From Jaminaea rosea (Eukaryota; Basidiomycota; Exobasidiomycetes; Microstromatales): a stretch of 64,000 nt of DNA. Shown piece after piece: positions 27,104 through 35,508 of the stretch; the first letter of the stretch is position 1, and each line of letters opens with the position of its first letter. The notes below the pieces were generated by a model. The model saw only the letters and a program-made list of their open reading frames with translations, was not told where the DNA came from and did not search any database. The position numbers and the translations under genes were made by a program. The stretch lies in assembly GCF_003144245.1 (NCBI RefSeq), contig NW_020289990.1:124001-188000 (forward strand), given 5' to 3'.

Positions 27104-30100
27104 TCACTGCGACTCCTCGACGACTCTCTTCGCCAACAAACCAGAAGCCGACTTGGCCACCCTCCTCCTCCCGTCCCCACCGCTTCCACCAGCAGCCGCA
27201 GTCGCCCGAGCATCCTCACCGCTGCCTCTTGTCCCAACGAAAGCCCCCGCGCCCGCCTTTTGTCTATCCACCTGGCGAGCAGCACGAGCCCCAAAGGAAG
27301 TGATGCTTGACCCGCCCCCACCGTTCTGCCCCGCGTTGACGTACGAGGCGGCGTCAGATCGATCGCCATACTCTGCTGCAACGCGCGCAAGACGCTCCGC
27401 CGTGCGTGGGGAGACGGCCCTGCGGCGCTTGAGGCCTTCAATGAGGGCTGATGCTGGGTCCGCTGTCGAGGGGTCGTCATCCTCTTCGTCGTCGTCGTCG
27501 TGGTGCGCATCGGCACGGCTTCTTGATGCAACAGAGGAGGTACGAGCCTTCTTGTCGCTATTGGCGGACGAGTTGAGACGGTCGTGCAAGAAAGAGGGTA
27601 GAGCCGCCTTCCTCTTCGCCGCAGCTTGAGCACCGACTCGACGATCCACCTCGTCATCACTCTCGTCGCTGGCGAAGAAGTCGCGACTTGCGGGTGGGAC
27701 CGATGCTTGCGCTTCCTCGGGCGCATCGCCATACTCATCGTCCGATGCGACTCGCTGACGTCGCTGGTTCTTGCGACGCTCCTTGAGCTCCTTGGCCAGC
27801 TCTTTGCGCGTGATCCGCTGAGCAAAGACACGGTCCAGCTCATCCAGGTCGTCATCGTCACGCTTCGCTGGTGACGCTTCCTCCTCACTGCGGTCCTCGT
27901 CCTCATCCTCTTCTTCGTCATCGTCGCTTTCATCCCCTTCATCCTCGGCCGCAGCGAGGAAAGTGTACTCCCCCTCCCCGACCCCTGTGTCATGCGTCTC
28001 AGCATACCCCTCCACGAAGGCGCGACTCTCTGCCTTGCTCGCAAGCAGATCCATCCCATCTCCTCCTTCCAGCTTGCGTCTCTTCGCCACAAAGCCCTTC
28101 GGCCTGCTCGCGAGGCGCTTCAGTCGCTCCTCATCAAAGTCGTCGTCGAGCAGACCCTCCAGGCCGGCGCCGAGGCCACGATTGCGCCGCTTGTTGCGCA
28201 GTTCACCCTTTGCCGCCTTCTCCGCCAGAGCGAGGGCTGCAGCTTCGTCCACATCCATGTCTTGCTGGTAGCGCGCGAGGGCCAGCTTGTCCTTAGCCGC
28301 CTCGTCTCGCTCATGGACATCGTCTACGAGCCCCTCGAGGTCAGCACCATCGTCGTCCGAGTCTGAATCTTCATTGCCCTCGTCGTCGGACTTGTCGAAG
28401 ACACCCTTGAGCCCGCCGCCCTGACGTGTGCCCTCTTCGTCTTCGGACTCCTCGGCTTCACCTTCAATGAACTCGTTGCGACGCCTCGACTTCTTTTTTG
28501 ACGCAGATTTGGCAAGGTCGGCGCGTTGTGCCGCACGCTTGAGGACGTCCCATGCGTTAGCAGTCGCGCCTGGATGGACGTCGTCTTCGGCCGCAGAGCC
28601 AACGTCGTCGTCCTCCTCCTCATCCTCCTCGGCGGCGGGGTGGCGTTCATCAGGGTCGACGTCGGAGCCCGAGCCCCGCGAATCGCCTTCATCTGCCTCC
28701 TCCTCCTCCTCTTCATCCTCCTCCTCCTCGCCCGCCTCTTCCTCGCCCTCACTCTCGCCTTGTAGTGGCTGGAGGGCGCGCCTGAAGCGCTTGCGTCTCG
28801 CGCTCGGCGAGGAAGGCACATCATGCTCTTCCGCGTCCTCATCCGCACTCGTTGCCCTTGGCTCCGTAGCGCCCCATTGACTTGCGAAGCTGTCTGCTCC
28901 TCCGCGGTTGCTCCCTACACTCAAGCTTCTTCGTCTGCTTCCAGCACTATCAGGAGCCGGCGCTGATGCAACAGGCCTAGTCTGAGTGAAGAAACCTTCA
29001 TGATTCAGGTACTGCCTAGCCGGCTCCAGGGGTGCAGCACGTGGGGTGGCGAAGTTGGCGAAGTTGCCCGGCGAGTGATCAGGGCTAGGCAGGATCGAGT
29101 CAGGAGACCCAAGCAGGTCCTCCCCGTCTCCCTGGGCTTGGCGACGTAGCGCCGCAAAGCCGTCGGTGGGTATGGTACGGGGAGGAGGCATGGATCCTCC
29201 AGGCGCGTCGAGTGAGGCGCCGGTAGCACCAGCTTCTTCCTGCCCCGTAGGCCGGGTTATCTGCGTTCCCTCGTTGAAGAATTGAGAAAGGGCCGCATCA
29301 CCCAACGACCCACCCTCGGGCACGAAAGCAAAGTGATCTGCATTTTTTGCCCGTCCAGTAGCCCCGATGACGTCGAGGGAGTGGCCGCGGGGCGTTTGAG
29401 ATAGTTGGGTGTCTGCAAAGAATTGGCCGAGGACTGAGTCGTTTGTTGGCTTGGGTGCGCCGGCGGAGGGTGGTGCTGCGGAGGTACGATGCAGGGAGGC
29501 GTCACTGGCTGCTTGAGCAGCGAGACGCTGTGACTCGGGAAGCTCTTCGTGGTCGGATTGCTGCGTATCCTGGAAGAATTGAGTGAGGCCACCGGGCCCG
29601 CCACCGAAGCCGGCGCTTTTGCCTGTGAGGGGAGCCGACGCAGGCGGGCTGTCGTCCTTGTGCTGCTGCTGCTGCTGCTGCTGATGTTGCTCCTCATCAT
29701 CCTCGTCAACAACAGCAAGCTGTGCCCTCTTCTTGCCCGGCCTCGCCGTGTGCATCTCGACCTCATCATCTTCATCCTCGTCACTGTCCATCCCAGTGCG
29801 GCCCACGGAGCGGTTGGTGTTCTGGCTCGAGGGAGGCATGACATCGGCCTCATCTTCCGCGAGCGAGTCGCCGTCATTATTCTCATACTCCTGAGCAACC
29901 TTCGCGCTGGCGTCCTCGATTTGGTCTTCCTCTTCCCCAGAGCCGGCGTGATCGTCGTCACTCCCACTGTCCTCTGGCCAAAAGTCTTCATCCTCACTGC
30001 CTCCATCGTGCCCATCCGCAGCGTCTGCGACCTCATCTGCGTCAGGCTGCTGCTGCAGGCGCGCCGTCATCTTCTTCAGAACGTCAGCCGACTCGTCAGC

Positions 30101-32017
30101 GTCTCCCGCAGCATTTGGTTGTGCTGCAGCTTGGCTGTGTTGCGCATTGCGAGCCGGACCGCCAGCCTGCATCTCACGTGCCTGCCTGATGCTAATGTTC
30201 TGTCGCCTGACCTTGTCCAGCATCGCCTGCTTGAAGTCGACCGCTGACATGCCTGCAGGCTGGGCGGCGTGCTTGCTGCTGCGGTCTGCGGGCGCTTTCT
30301 TCGTCGAAGCCCCATTGCTGCGTGAGCGCTCTTGCAGCTTCGAGACGAAGAGTAAGCCGCGCCTGCTTGAAGAAGGAGCCGTGGAGTCGATGATGGTCAG
30401 GTCGTCCTCATCTTCCGCAGCTTGTGCGCCAGCCCGCGGCTTGGACATCATGTCAAAGACGAGGTCGCTGCCCGTAGACTCGATGGAGTCTGCCATCGAG
30501 GAAGGGCGCTGCGCATTCTCCTGTTGCGCCTGTAGCCACTTTTGCTTGCGCAGCTTGAGTGCTTCCTGTGCTTTGCGCCGTTGTAGCTCTTCGACGCTGA
30601 CGTGAGATGAGGAGATCGCGACTGGGTCCGAGAAGCAACTGCCCTCTGTGAGGATGGTGGACGGCTTTGCATTGGCCATTGAGCCCTTGGCTGGCACGGC
30701 TGTCCCCGGCGCTGGACGCCGCGGCGTGTCTGACTCGATCGGGTCGTCCTCATCAGCGGAAGGAAGAGACTCAGGTTGTTGGAACTTGGCTGCTAGCTGA
30801 GCGATGCTGTACTCTTGTCGATCGACCGGGTGCGATTGCAAGGCAAGGCTAGGCATAGGTCTACTGCGCTCAATTTTGGCCTGCATCTTGTGCATCTCTT
30901 CTTGCTCCTTCTTCGAGAGCGGCTTGGGTCCCTTGGGCGGGCGTGTCGCCTTCTTCGATGACTTTGACGATCTATGCTTGCTGCTGCTCACGCTAGAATC
31001 CCCTCGCACGCTTCCGTCGTGCTGTCGGCGTTGCTCCGCGGCTCGTTGTATCAACTCATGGGCGTCGGGGTAGTCCTCATCACTGTCCTCCCCCACATTG
31101 GAGCTGGACCGGATAGGATCGTCGGTGGCGGGAGCATCATCGTTGTGGCTGTTGTTGAAGAAGTCGTCCTCAAGCGAGACCTCTGCTTCTGCAGCTTGGC
31201 GCCTCTTCGCAGCCATCTCCTCGAGCTTCTGCTTGCGCTGCGTGGCTGCTAGCCTGTCTTTGCGTAACTGAGCCAGCTGCGAGTCTGGTGCTGAGTCCGA
31301 ATGAGACGAGTCGTCGTCGCTGAGGACGAAGCTGCGGCGTGGTGAGGCGGAGCGCTGTGAGCCAAAGCAGGGCCGCGTCTGGTCGTCTGTAGATGAAGAC
31401 GTGGTCATCCTGGCCTTCATCCTGCCTGCCAGAAGGCCGACGCGATTTGGCCGCGAAGCGGCGGTGCGGTGGACGAAACTGTCTTCCTCGTCGGCATCGC
31501 TGTCGTATATAGCCTTGCTGTTGCCGGCGCCCGGCCGCTGAGGTTGTGAGAGTGAAGGAGCGCTGCTGAGGGAGCTGGTAGCTGCGTCGCGTCGGCTTCC
31601 ACTGCCGTTGCTGCTGCTCGGATGTGATACTCCTAGCTGAGCTCTGACACGGTCCAGAGCATTTTGTGAGGTCTCTTCATCGTCGTCATCATCGTCGTCG
31701 CTGTTTTCCAGACCAGCAATGCGGCTGGGCTGGGGAGGCGCCAGGCCGATGGAAGAGGATCTTGGCTTGAATGCCGCACGGTCGCGTTCGTCTGAGCTCG
31801 AGGCGCTAGTGTTGCCTGTCTCTTCGTCATTGGTGGCATATCGGCTTCGATGTGATTCCTCTTTGTTGAGGGGCGAGCTGTCGAGGAAGAGCGAGTCGCG
31901 AGCAGGAGGTGAAGGCTGCGAGGACTGGCCCTCGGCATCGCTCAATGGTGTCTCATCTCGTCGTCGACGGCCATAGGTAGCTGCGAGTGGTCGCCTCACG
32001 ACCTCGACGTCAGCCAT
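27104..32017 (-). CDS. MRC1: replication checkpoint mediator Mrc1/claspin
   Basis: An uninterrupted 1637-residue frame; the start at 32017 gives MADVEVVRRPLAATYGRR. It is strongly acidic with many D/E runs, SQ and TQ sites, and basic helices (RKQKLEEMAAKRRQ). The Mrc1-like core is near residues 1240-1315 (DKLALARYQQDMDVDEA, GELRNKRRNRGLG) with DELDRVFAQRITRKELAKEL further on. These are the marks of Mrc1/claspin, which travels with the replisome, couples helicase to polymerase epsilon and passes the ATR/Mec1 signal to Rad53/Cds1. Three spaced copies of a QFF..TQ motif are in the middle. A CTG tract encodes a poly-Gln run. The protein is longer than yeast Mrc1 (about 1100). It is divergently paired with a PIP-box protein gene. 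Confidence 0.8.
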   Translation of the reverse strand: MADVEVVRRPLAATYGRRRRDETPLSDAEGQSSQPSPPARDSLFLDSSPLNKEESHRSRYATNDEETGNTSASSSDERDRAAFKPRSSSIGLAPPQPSRIAGLENSDDDDDDDEETSQNALDRVRAQLGVSHPSSSNGSGSRRDAATSSLSSAPSLSQPQRPGAGNSKAIYDSDADEEDSFVHRTAASRPNRVGLLAGRMKARMTTSSSTDDQTRPCFGSQRSASPRRSFVLSDDDSSHSDSAPDSQLAQLRKDRLAATQRKQKLEEMAAKRRQAAEAEVSLEDDFFNNSHNDDAPATDDPIRSSSNVGEDSDEDYPDAHELIQRAAEQRRQHDGSVRGDSSVSSSKHRSSKSSKKATRPPKGPKPLSKKEQEEMHKMQAKIERSRPMPSLALQSHPVDRQEYSIAQLAAKFQQPESLPSADEDDPIESDTPRRPAPGTAVPAKGSMANAKPSTILTEGSCFSDPVAISSSHVSVEELQRRKAQEALKLRKQKWLQAQQENAQRPSSMADSIESTGSDLVFDMMSKPRAGAQAAEDEDDLTIIDSTAPSSSRRGLLFVSKLQERSRSNGASTKKAPADRSSKHAAQPAGMSAVDFKQAMLDKVRRQNISIRQAREMQAGGPARNAQHSQAAAQPNAAGDADESADVLKKMTARLQQQPDADEVADAADGHDGGSEDEDFWPEDSGSDDDHAGSGEEEDQIEDASAKVAQEYENNDGDSLAEDEADVMPPSSQNTNRSVGRTGMDSDEDEDDEVEMHTARPGKKRAQLAVVDEDDEEQHQQQQQQQHKDDSPPASAPLTGKSAGFGGGPGGLTQFFQDTQQSDHEELPESQRLAAQAASDASLHRTSAAPPSAGAPKPTNDSVLGQFFADTQLSQTPRGHSLDVIGATGRAKNADHFAFVPEGGSLGDAALSQFFNEGTQITRPTGQEEAGATGASLDAPGGSMPPPRTIPTDGFAALRRQAQGDGEDLLGSPDSILPSPDHSPGNFANFATPRAAPLEPARQYLNHEGFFTQTRPVASAPAPDSAGSRRRSLSVGSNRGGADSFASQWGATEPRATSADEDAEEHDVPSSPSARRKRFRRALQPLQGESEGEEEAGEEEEDEEEEEEADEGDSRGSGSDVDPDERHPAAEEDEEEDDDVGSAAEDDVHPGATANAWDVLKRAAQRADLAKSASKKKSRRRNEFIEGEAEESEDEEGTRQGGGLKGVFDKSDDEGNEDSDSDDDGADLEGLVDDVHERDEAAKDKLALARYQQDMDVDEAAALALAEKAAKGELRNKRRNRGLGAGLEGLLDDDFDEERLKRLASRPKGFVAKRRKLEGGDGMDLLASKAESRAFVEGYAETHDTGVGEGEYTFLAAAEDEGDESDDDEEEDEDEDRSEEEASPAKRDDDDLDELDRVFAQRITRKELAKELKERRKNQRRQRVASDDEYGDAPEEAQASVPPASRDFFASDESDDEVDRRVGAQAAAKRKAALPSFLHDRLNSSANSDKKARTSSVASRSRADAHHDDDDEEDDDPSTADPASALIEGLKRRRAVSPRTAERLARVAAEYGDRSDAASYVNAGQNGGGGSSITSFGARAARQVDRQKAGAGAFVGTRGSGEDARATAAAGGSGGDGRRRVAKSASGLLAKRVVEESQ
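29254..29595 (-). other. triple FF..TQ motif region in MRC1
   Basis: Read on the minus strand, three similar peptides occur within about 115 residues: LTQFFQDTQ, LGQFFADTQ and LSQFFNEGTQ. Each combines an aromatic pair with an acidic residue and a TQ site. TQ repeats of fission yeast Mrc1 dock the FHA domain of Cds1, so a similar kinase-docking role is likely, but this is inferred. Confidence 0.6.
29661..29683. repeat. (TGC)n microsatellite in MRC1
   Basis: Between seven and eight TGC units encode a poly-glutamine run on the minus strand within MRC1. Confidence 0.95.
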
Positions 32018-32303
32018 GATGCCTTGGTCTGTGAGCAGAGGGAAGAGGAGGATATCGGTGAGAAGACAGGAGGAGGGTACGACAATCAATCACTCGAGTC
32101 GACCTCGTCCGCCGGCCAGAAATGAACGCGACGCGACGCTCAGCAGAAGGCGGACTGAGACACGGGGCGCGGCGACAGAGGTTCCGGATTCCGTTGAGAT
32201 TGACTTCTCCGCTCTGAGCGAGGATCAAGTGTTGGATCCGCTACCATCACGAGTACGCCTTCTTCTGACAGCGCCTTTGTCAGAGAGAGTGTGTGACTCT
32301 GCC
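32018..32303. promoter_or_regulatory. divergent promoter, MRC1 / PIP-box protein
   Basis: If the plus-strand gene starts at 32304, 286 bases separate the two starts. The plus frame is however open through all of it, with an ATG at 32016 that overlaps the MRC1 start codon on the other strand. The promoter assignment assumes the downstream start. Confidence 0.4.
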
Positions 32304-35300
32304 ATGGCCTCTGATGGGCATGACGCCGACCTCGCTGAGGCTGGCTCATCGCGGCAAATTGGGCCTTCACACCTCTCAACCAGCACACACGGCTCAGCAG
32401 CCCTGATACTACCCAATGCGCCGCTCCGAGAGCGCTCGACAACGCCTCTACCTGCGGCTTCTCTGGCCGTGCCGCTCAGCACAACATCCTCACCTCTTAC
32501 ATCGCTCGACCCATCACCAGTCAAGCCCTCCCAGTCCAGCGTTGCACAGCATATACTGTCTTCTCTGTCCTCCGTCCCTTCCAAGTCGTCAAGCAATGCC
32601 AAGGGCCTCTCTGCGACATCCCTGGCAGATCGCCTCCGAGCAGAAGCGAGGCAGAGAGCTGTTCAAGAAGAAGAGGAAGAGGAGCAAAGGCGGAGGTCAC
32701 GCAGACGATTCACCTCGGCCAGTCCTGAAGCTCAAAATGGCGAGGGCAGCGGCGGCGCACGAGCAAGCAGCAGTCGCCACGTCATTGGAGACAGCGACGA
32801 CGACAGCGACGATAGTCTTGGCTCACTCGTCCTCAACATTACAAAGCGCCCGCGCGTCGTCCTTTCTCCAATGCTCGCGTCACGTTCCCCCGCAGGCAGC
32901 TCTCACGACCAAGGGTCTGGTAGCGTGTTACCGGCCAAGCGGCCACGCCGCAGTGCAGCCCAGCCCTCGAAGTATCGCTTCGAGCCCAAGATGTACAAGT
33001 CTAGCAGGGCCAAAGCCCAGCCAACTGCAGCCGAGCTAGCCCATATCACGCCTGCGGCTGCTGTGGACAGACACAGCATCGATGCTTTGCTGAGGGAGAA
33101 GAAAAGGCATCAGAGAAAGGGCGTAGACGAGAAGGGCATCGAGGCAGTCAGGCAAAGCATTACGGAGTGGGAGGGAAGGCGCGTAGACGTTCATGAGAAG
33201 CCGGAGGCCGAGAGTGAGGTCGACAGGGCCTTACGGGACCTGGAGAACGCCTACGTGGCGAGAGCAGAGGAAGGATTGCAGTCGCCTGCTTCTCGCGGAG
33301 AAAGCGAAGAGCGTGACTATGAGTCCAAGACTCGCGCCAGGACGAGCTCTACAGTCGACTACGGCTTCTTCGAAAAGGTCGAGAAGCGCAGCAAGTCCGA
33401 TCAGGGCCTCACGTCACGTCCTGACGTCTTGGAGGCCCTCAAGAAGACGGTACTTCCCCGTGATGGTGATGAAGATGATGACCACGATGACGGTGAACAG
33501 GACCAGCAGCGCCTCCTTGACATCGTCGCACATGAAGGGCAAGCTGAGCAGCGAGGTAGCAGCACAGGCGCTAGCAAGCACGTCTACCACTTTTGGCACT
33601 CCGGCCCGTTATCCGATCCCTCCGCTCACTGGTCCCACTCTTCCCACCCACTCACAATGTACCATGGCCCCTATCAAAAGGACGTCTCCACATCGTTCGT
33701 CGCTGGCCTCCTCAAAGCAGGCGAAGTCGCTTCTTCCGACAACCACATCCGCATCAAGCCCGACATAGTCGCTGCAGCAGTGCATGGTGATGAGACCATA
33801 GCAGGTATGGCTTTCAAGGTTGCGAGTGAGCAGATCAAGCAGTGTCAGATTGATGAGGGCTTGCTAGGCAAGGTCGTGGCTATGATTCGGAGGGAGCTTA
33901 GAGCATTGGGTGCGCAGGAGGTGGGGGAGAGCGCGTTCAAGGCGGGGTGGAGGGAGAGGGAAAGGCGAGCTTCTGCGCCGATCACAGCAAACACTACCAA
34001 CAGCAGCAAGCCGGCAGTGCTCTCAAGCCTGGAGCGCCAGGTACGCATCGAGCGTGCTCTTCGGCTGATGCTCGTCATTCTGGCCCTCCCGACGGCCCCG
34101 CATTGGCTTTGCACCTCTCTGCGACTCGCTTTCCTTACGGATGCGCATTGCATGGCCTGCGATGATTGGTCGCGCGGCGCATCGATGCAGGCGCTACTAG
34201 AGGAGATCATGGAGCGCAAGTTGTCTGCTTTGAGCTGGGCGACGTACGAGCAAATGCTGCTGAGCGGAGCAGGAGACGACGCGGTTGCAGGTGAAGGCTG
34301 GGGAAAATGGATCCTCGACTGGCTCCCCGATCCCAAGAAGGATATCGCCTCTAGCCTGACTTCCGCAGCGAAGATGACGGGTCGCGCAACTTGGCCTCTC
34401 TTCTTCAGCATGCTGGATCGCTTCGCCAACGCATCGACCAAGGCGCGCACAGTACGACGTAGCAAGGCCTACCTATCGCACATCTCTGGCCTCGCTCGGC
34501 ACGGGTACGGCGCCATCGTGGGTCCCATTGTTCCCGATCTCAAAGTTCTCTGCGACGTGATTGAAAGCGAGGACCCACGAGTCAACCCATTGTGGGTCCC
34601 TCCTTCCAGTAGACCTAACATTAGCTACAGAGACGTTGAGGCAAGGACACAGATCTTGGCTATCGCTCTGAGCGATCTGGCACTGCAGCTTTGCTCGCCG
34701 ACGAAGTCGAGGACCACTGAGCCCGCCTCGGCCTCTGCTGGCACTGAAGGCGAGCCCAGCACAACGCAACAAAGCGCTACCGGATCAGAAGAGGAGCTTC
34801 TCGCATCTGGCGCTCTGGAGAGTACTGGACTCGCCAAACCCGCGGTAGGCACCTCGACCGCAGCCACTACGTCGCTTCCGCGCCCGACGGCCACCACCTC
34901 AACAAGCAAATCTTCCCTTGACCGCAATGCTGCCTTCCTCGCTTCCATTCAGCCCTACCGTGACGACATAGCTCTTCTATCAGCTTTTCATCTCGACGCA
35001 GCCAGCCTAGCGCCGGACTTTGGGAGATTGAAGCAAGTGCATCGCCTCGTTGCCCTGTTGCGGATGAACGCAGGGAGGATCATGGAGGGTCGAAGGGCCG
35101 GCGTCGGCTTGACGCGAGATGGTGTGGACAGTTCAGATGAGCAAGAAGAGGACCCGATCTGGCGCAGTCGCGCCAAAGACGCCATGCAGCGATTGGCGCT
35201 CACACTTACATACCAGTGCGAGGCTTATACGCGATTCAGGATTGGTGGGGTCGATGCTGGCAATGAGAGCACGGACGCGGGAAGGGGCACGAATGATGAT

Positions 35301-35432
35301 GACGATGATGATACCCTAGACGAGCAAGCGAACAGCAGCAAGAGGATGAAAAAGAACGCAGGAGGCGGAAGAGTGGCTACCGGGCCGCGAGCCTCTGACC
35401 AGCGTAGTCTCGATAGCTTCTTTCGTCGATGA
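32304..35432 (+). CDS. uncharacterised protein with C-terminal PCNA-binding PIP box
   Basis: A 1042-residue frame from the chosen ATG at 32304 (MASDGHDADLAE). I do not recognise the family with confidence. The first 330 residues are Ser/Arg-rich and disordered, with basic clusters (KRPRRSAAQ) suitable for nuclear import. A region near 235-275 (KYRFEPKMYK, DALLREKKRHQRKG) leads into a helical, probably HEAT-like body at about 430-880 (RLMLVILALP, ATWPLFFSMLDRFAN). The last residues, QRSLDSFFRR, are a textbook PIP box (Q-x2-L-x2-FF). The domain layout recalls the SLF2/Nse6-type CANIN proteins that recruit SMC5/6, but this is only a resemblance. Head-to-head placement with MRC1 supports a replication or repair role. 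Confidence 0.7.
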   Translation: MASDGHDADLAEAGSSRQIGPSHLSTSTHGSAALILPNAPLRERSTTPLPAASLAVPLSTTSSPLTSLDPSPVKPSQSSVAQHILSSLSSVPSKSSSNAKGLSATSLADRLRAEARQRAVQEEEEEEQRRRSRRRFTSASPEAQNGEGSGGARASSSRHVIGDSDDDSDDSLGSLVLNITKRPRVVLSPMLASRSPAGSSHDQGSGSVLPAKRPRRSAAQPSKYRFEPKMYKSSRAKAQPTAAELAHITPAAAVDRHSIDALLREKKRHQRKGVDEKGIEAVRQSITEWEGRRVDVHEKPEAESEVDRALRDLENAYVARAEEGLQSPASRGESEERDYESKTRARTSSTVDYGFFEKVEKRSKSDQGLTSRPDVLEALKKTVLPRDGDEDDDHDDGEQDQQRLLDIVAHEGQAEQRGSSTGASKHVYHFWHSGPLSDPSAHWSHSSHPLTMYHGPYQKDVSTSFVAGLLKAGEVASSDNHIRIKPDIVAAAVHGDETIAGMAFKVASEQIKQCQIDEGLLGKVVAMIRRELRALGAQEVGESAFKAGWRERERRASAPITANTTNSSKPAVLSSLERQVRIERALRLMLVILALPTAPHWLCTSLRLAFLTDAHCMACDDWSRGASMQALLEEIMERKLSALSWATYEQMLLSGAGDDAVAGEGWGKWILDWLPDPKKDIASSLTSAAKMTGRATWPLFFSMLDRFANASTKARTVRRSKAYLSHISGLARHGYGAIVGPIVPDLKVLCDVIESEDPRVNPLWVPPSSRPNISYRDVEARTQILAIALSDLALQLCSPTKSRTTEPASASAGTEGEPSTTQQSATGSEEELLASGALESTGLAKPAVGTSTAATTSLPRPTATTSTSKSSLDRNAAFLASIQPYRDDIALLSAFHLDAASLAPDFGRLKQVHRLVALLRMNAGRIMEGRRAGVGLTRDGVDSSDEQEEDPIWRSRAKDAMQRLALTLTYQCEAYTRFRIGGVDAGNESTDAGRGTNDDDDDDTLDEQANSSKRMKKNAGGGRVATGPRASDQRSLDSFFRR
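35403..35426 (+). other. PIP box (PCNA-interacting peptide)
   Basis: The codons for QRSLDSFF lie six bases before the coding end plus stop of the preceding gene. They match Q-x-x-[LIM]-x-x-[FY]-[FY] exactly, with two arginines after it, as in strong PCNA binders placed at protein ends. Confidence 0.75.
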
Positions 35433-35508
35433 GGGGCTTCAACTCTTATGCCACACGACGGCCTTCGATGCCCTCTTGTTCAATCTATGACATTGTCTCT
35501 CTCGTAGC

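Noticed and set aside
26989-28092. 367-codon Arg/Met-rich minus frame over the MRC1 end
   Set aside because: Frame-shifted shadow of acidic D/E codons in MRC1, which read as Arg/Met in another frame.
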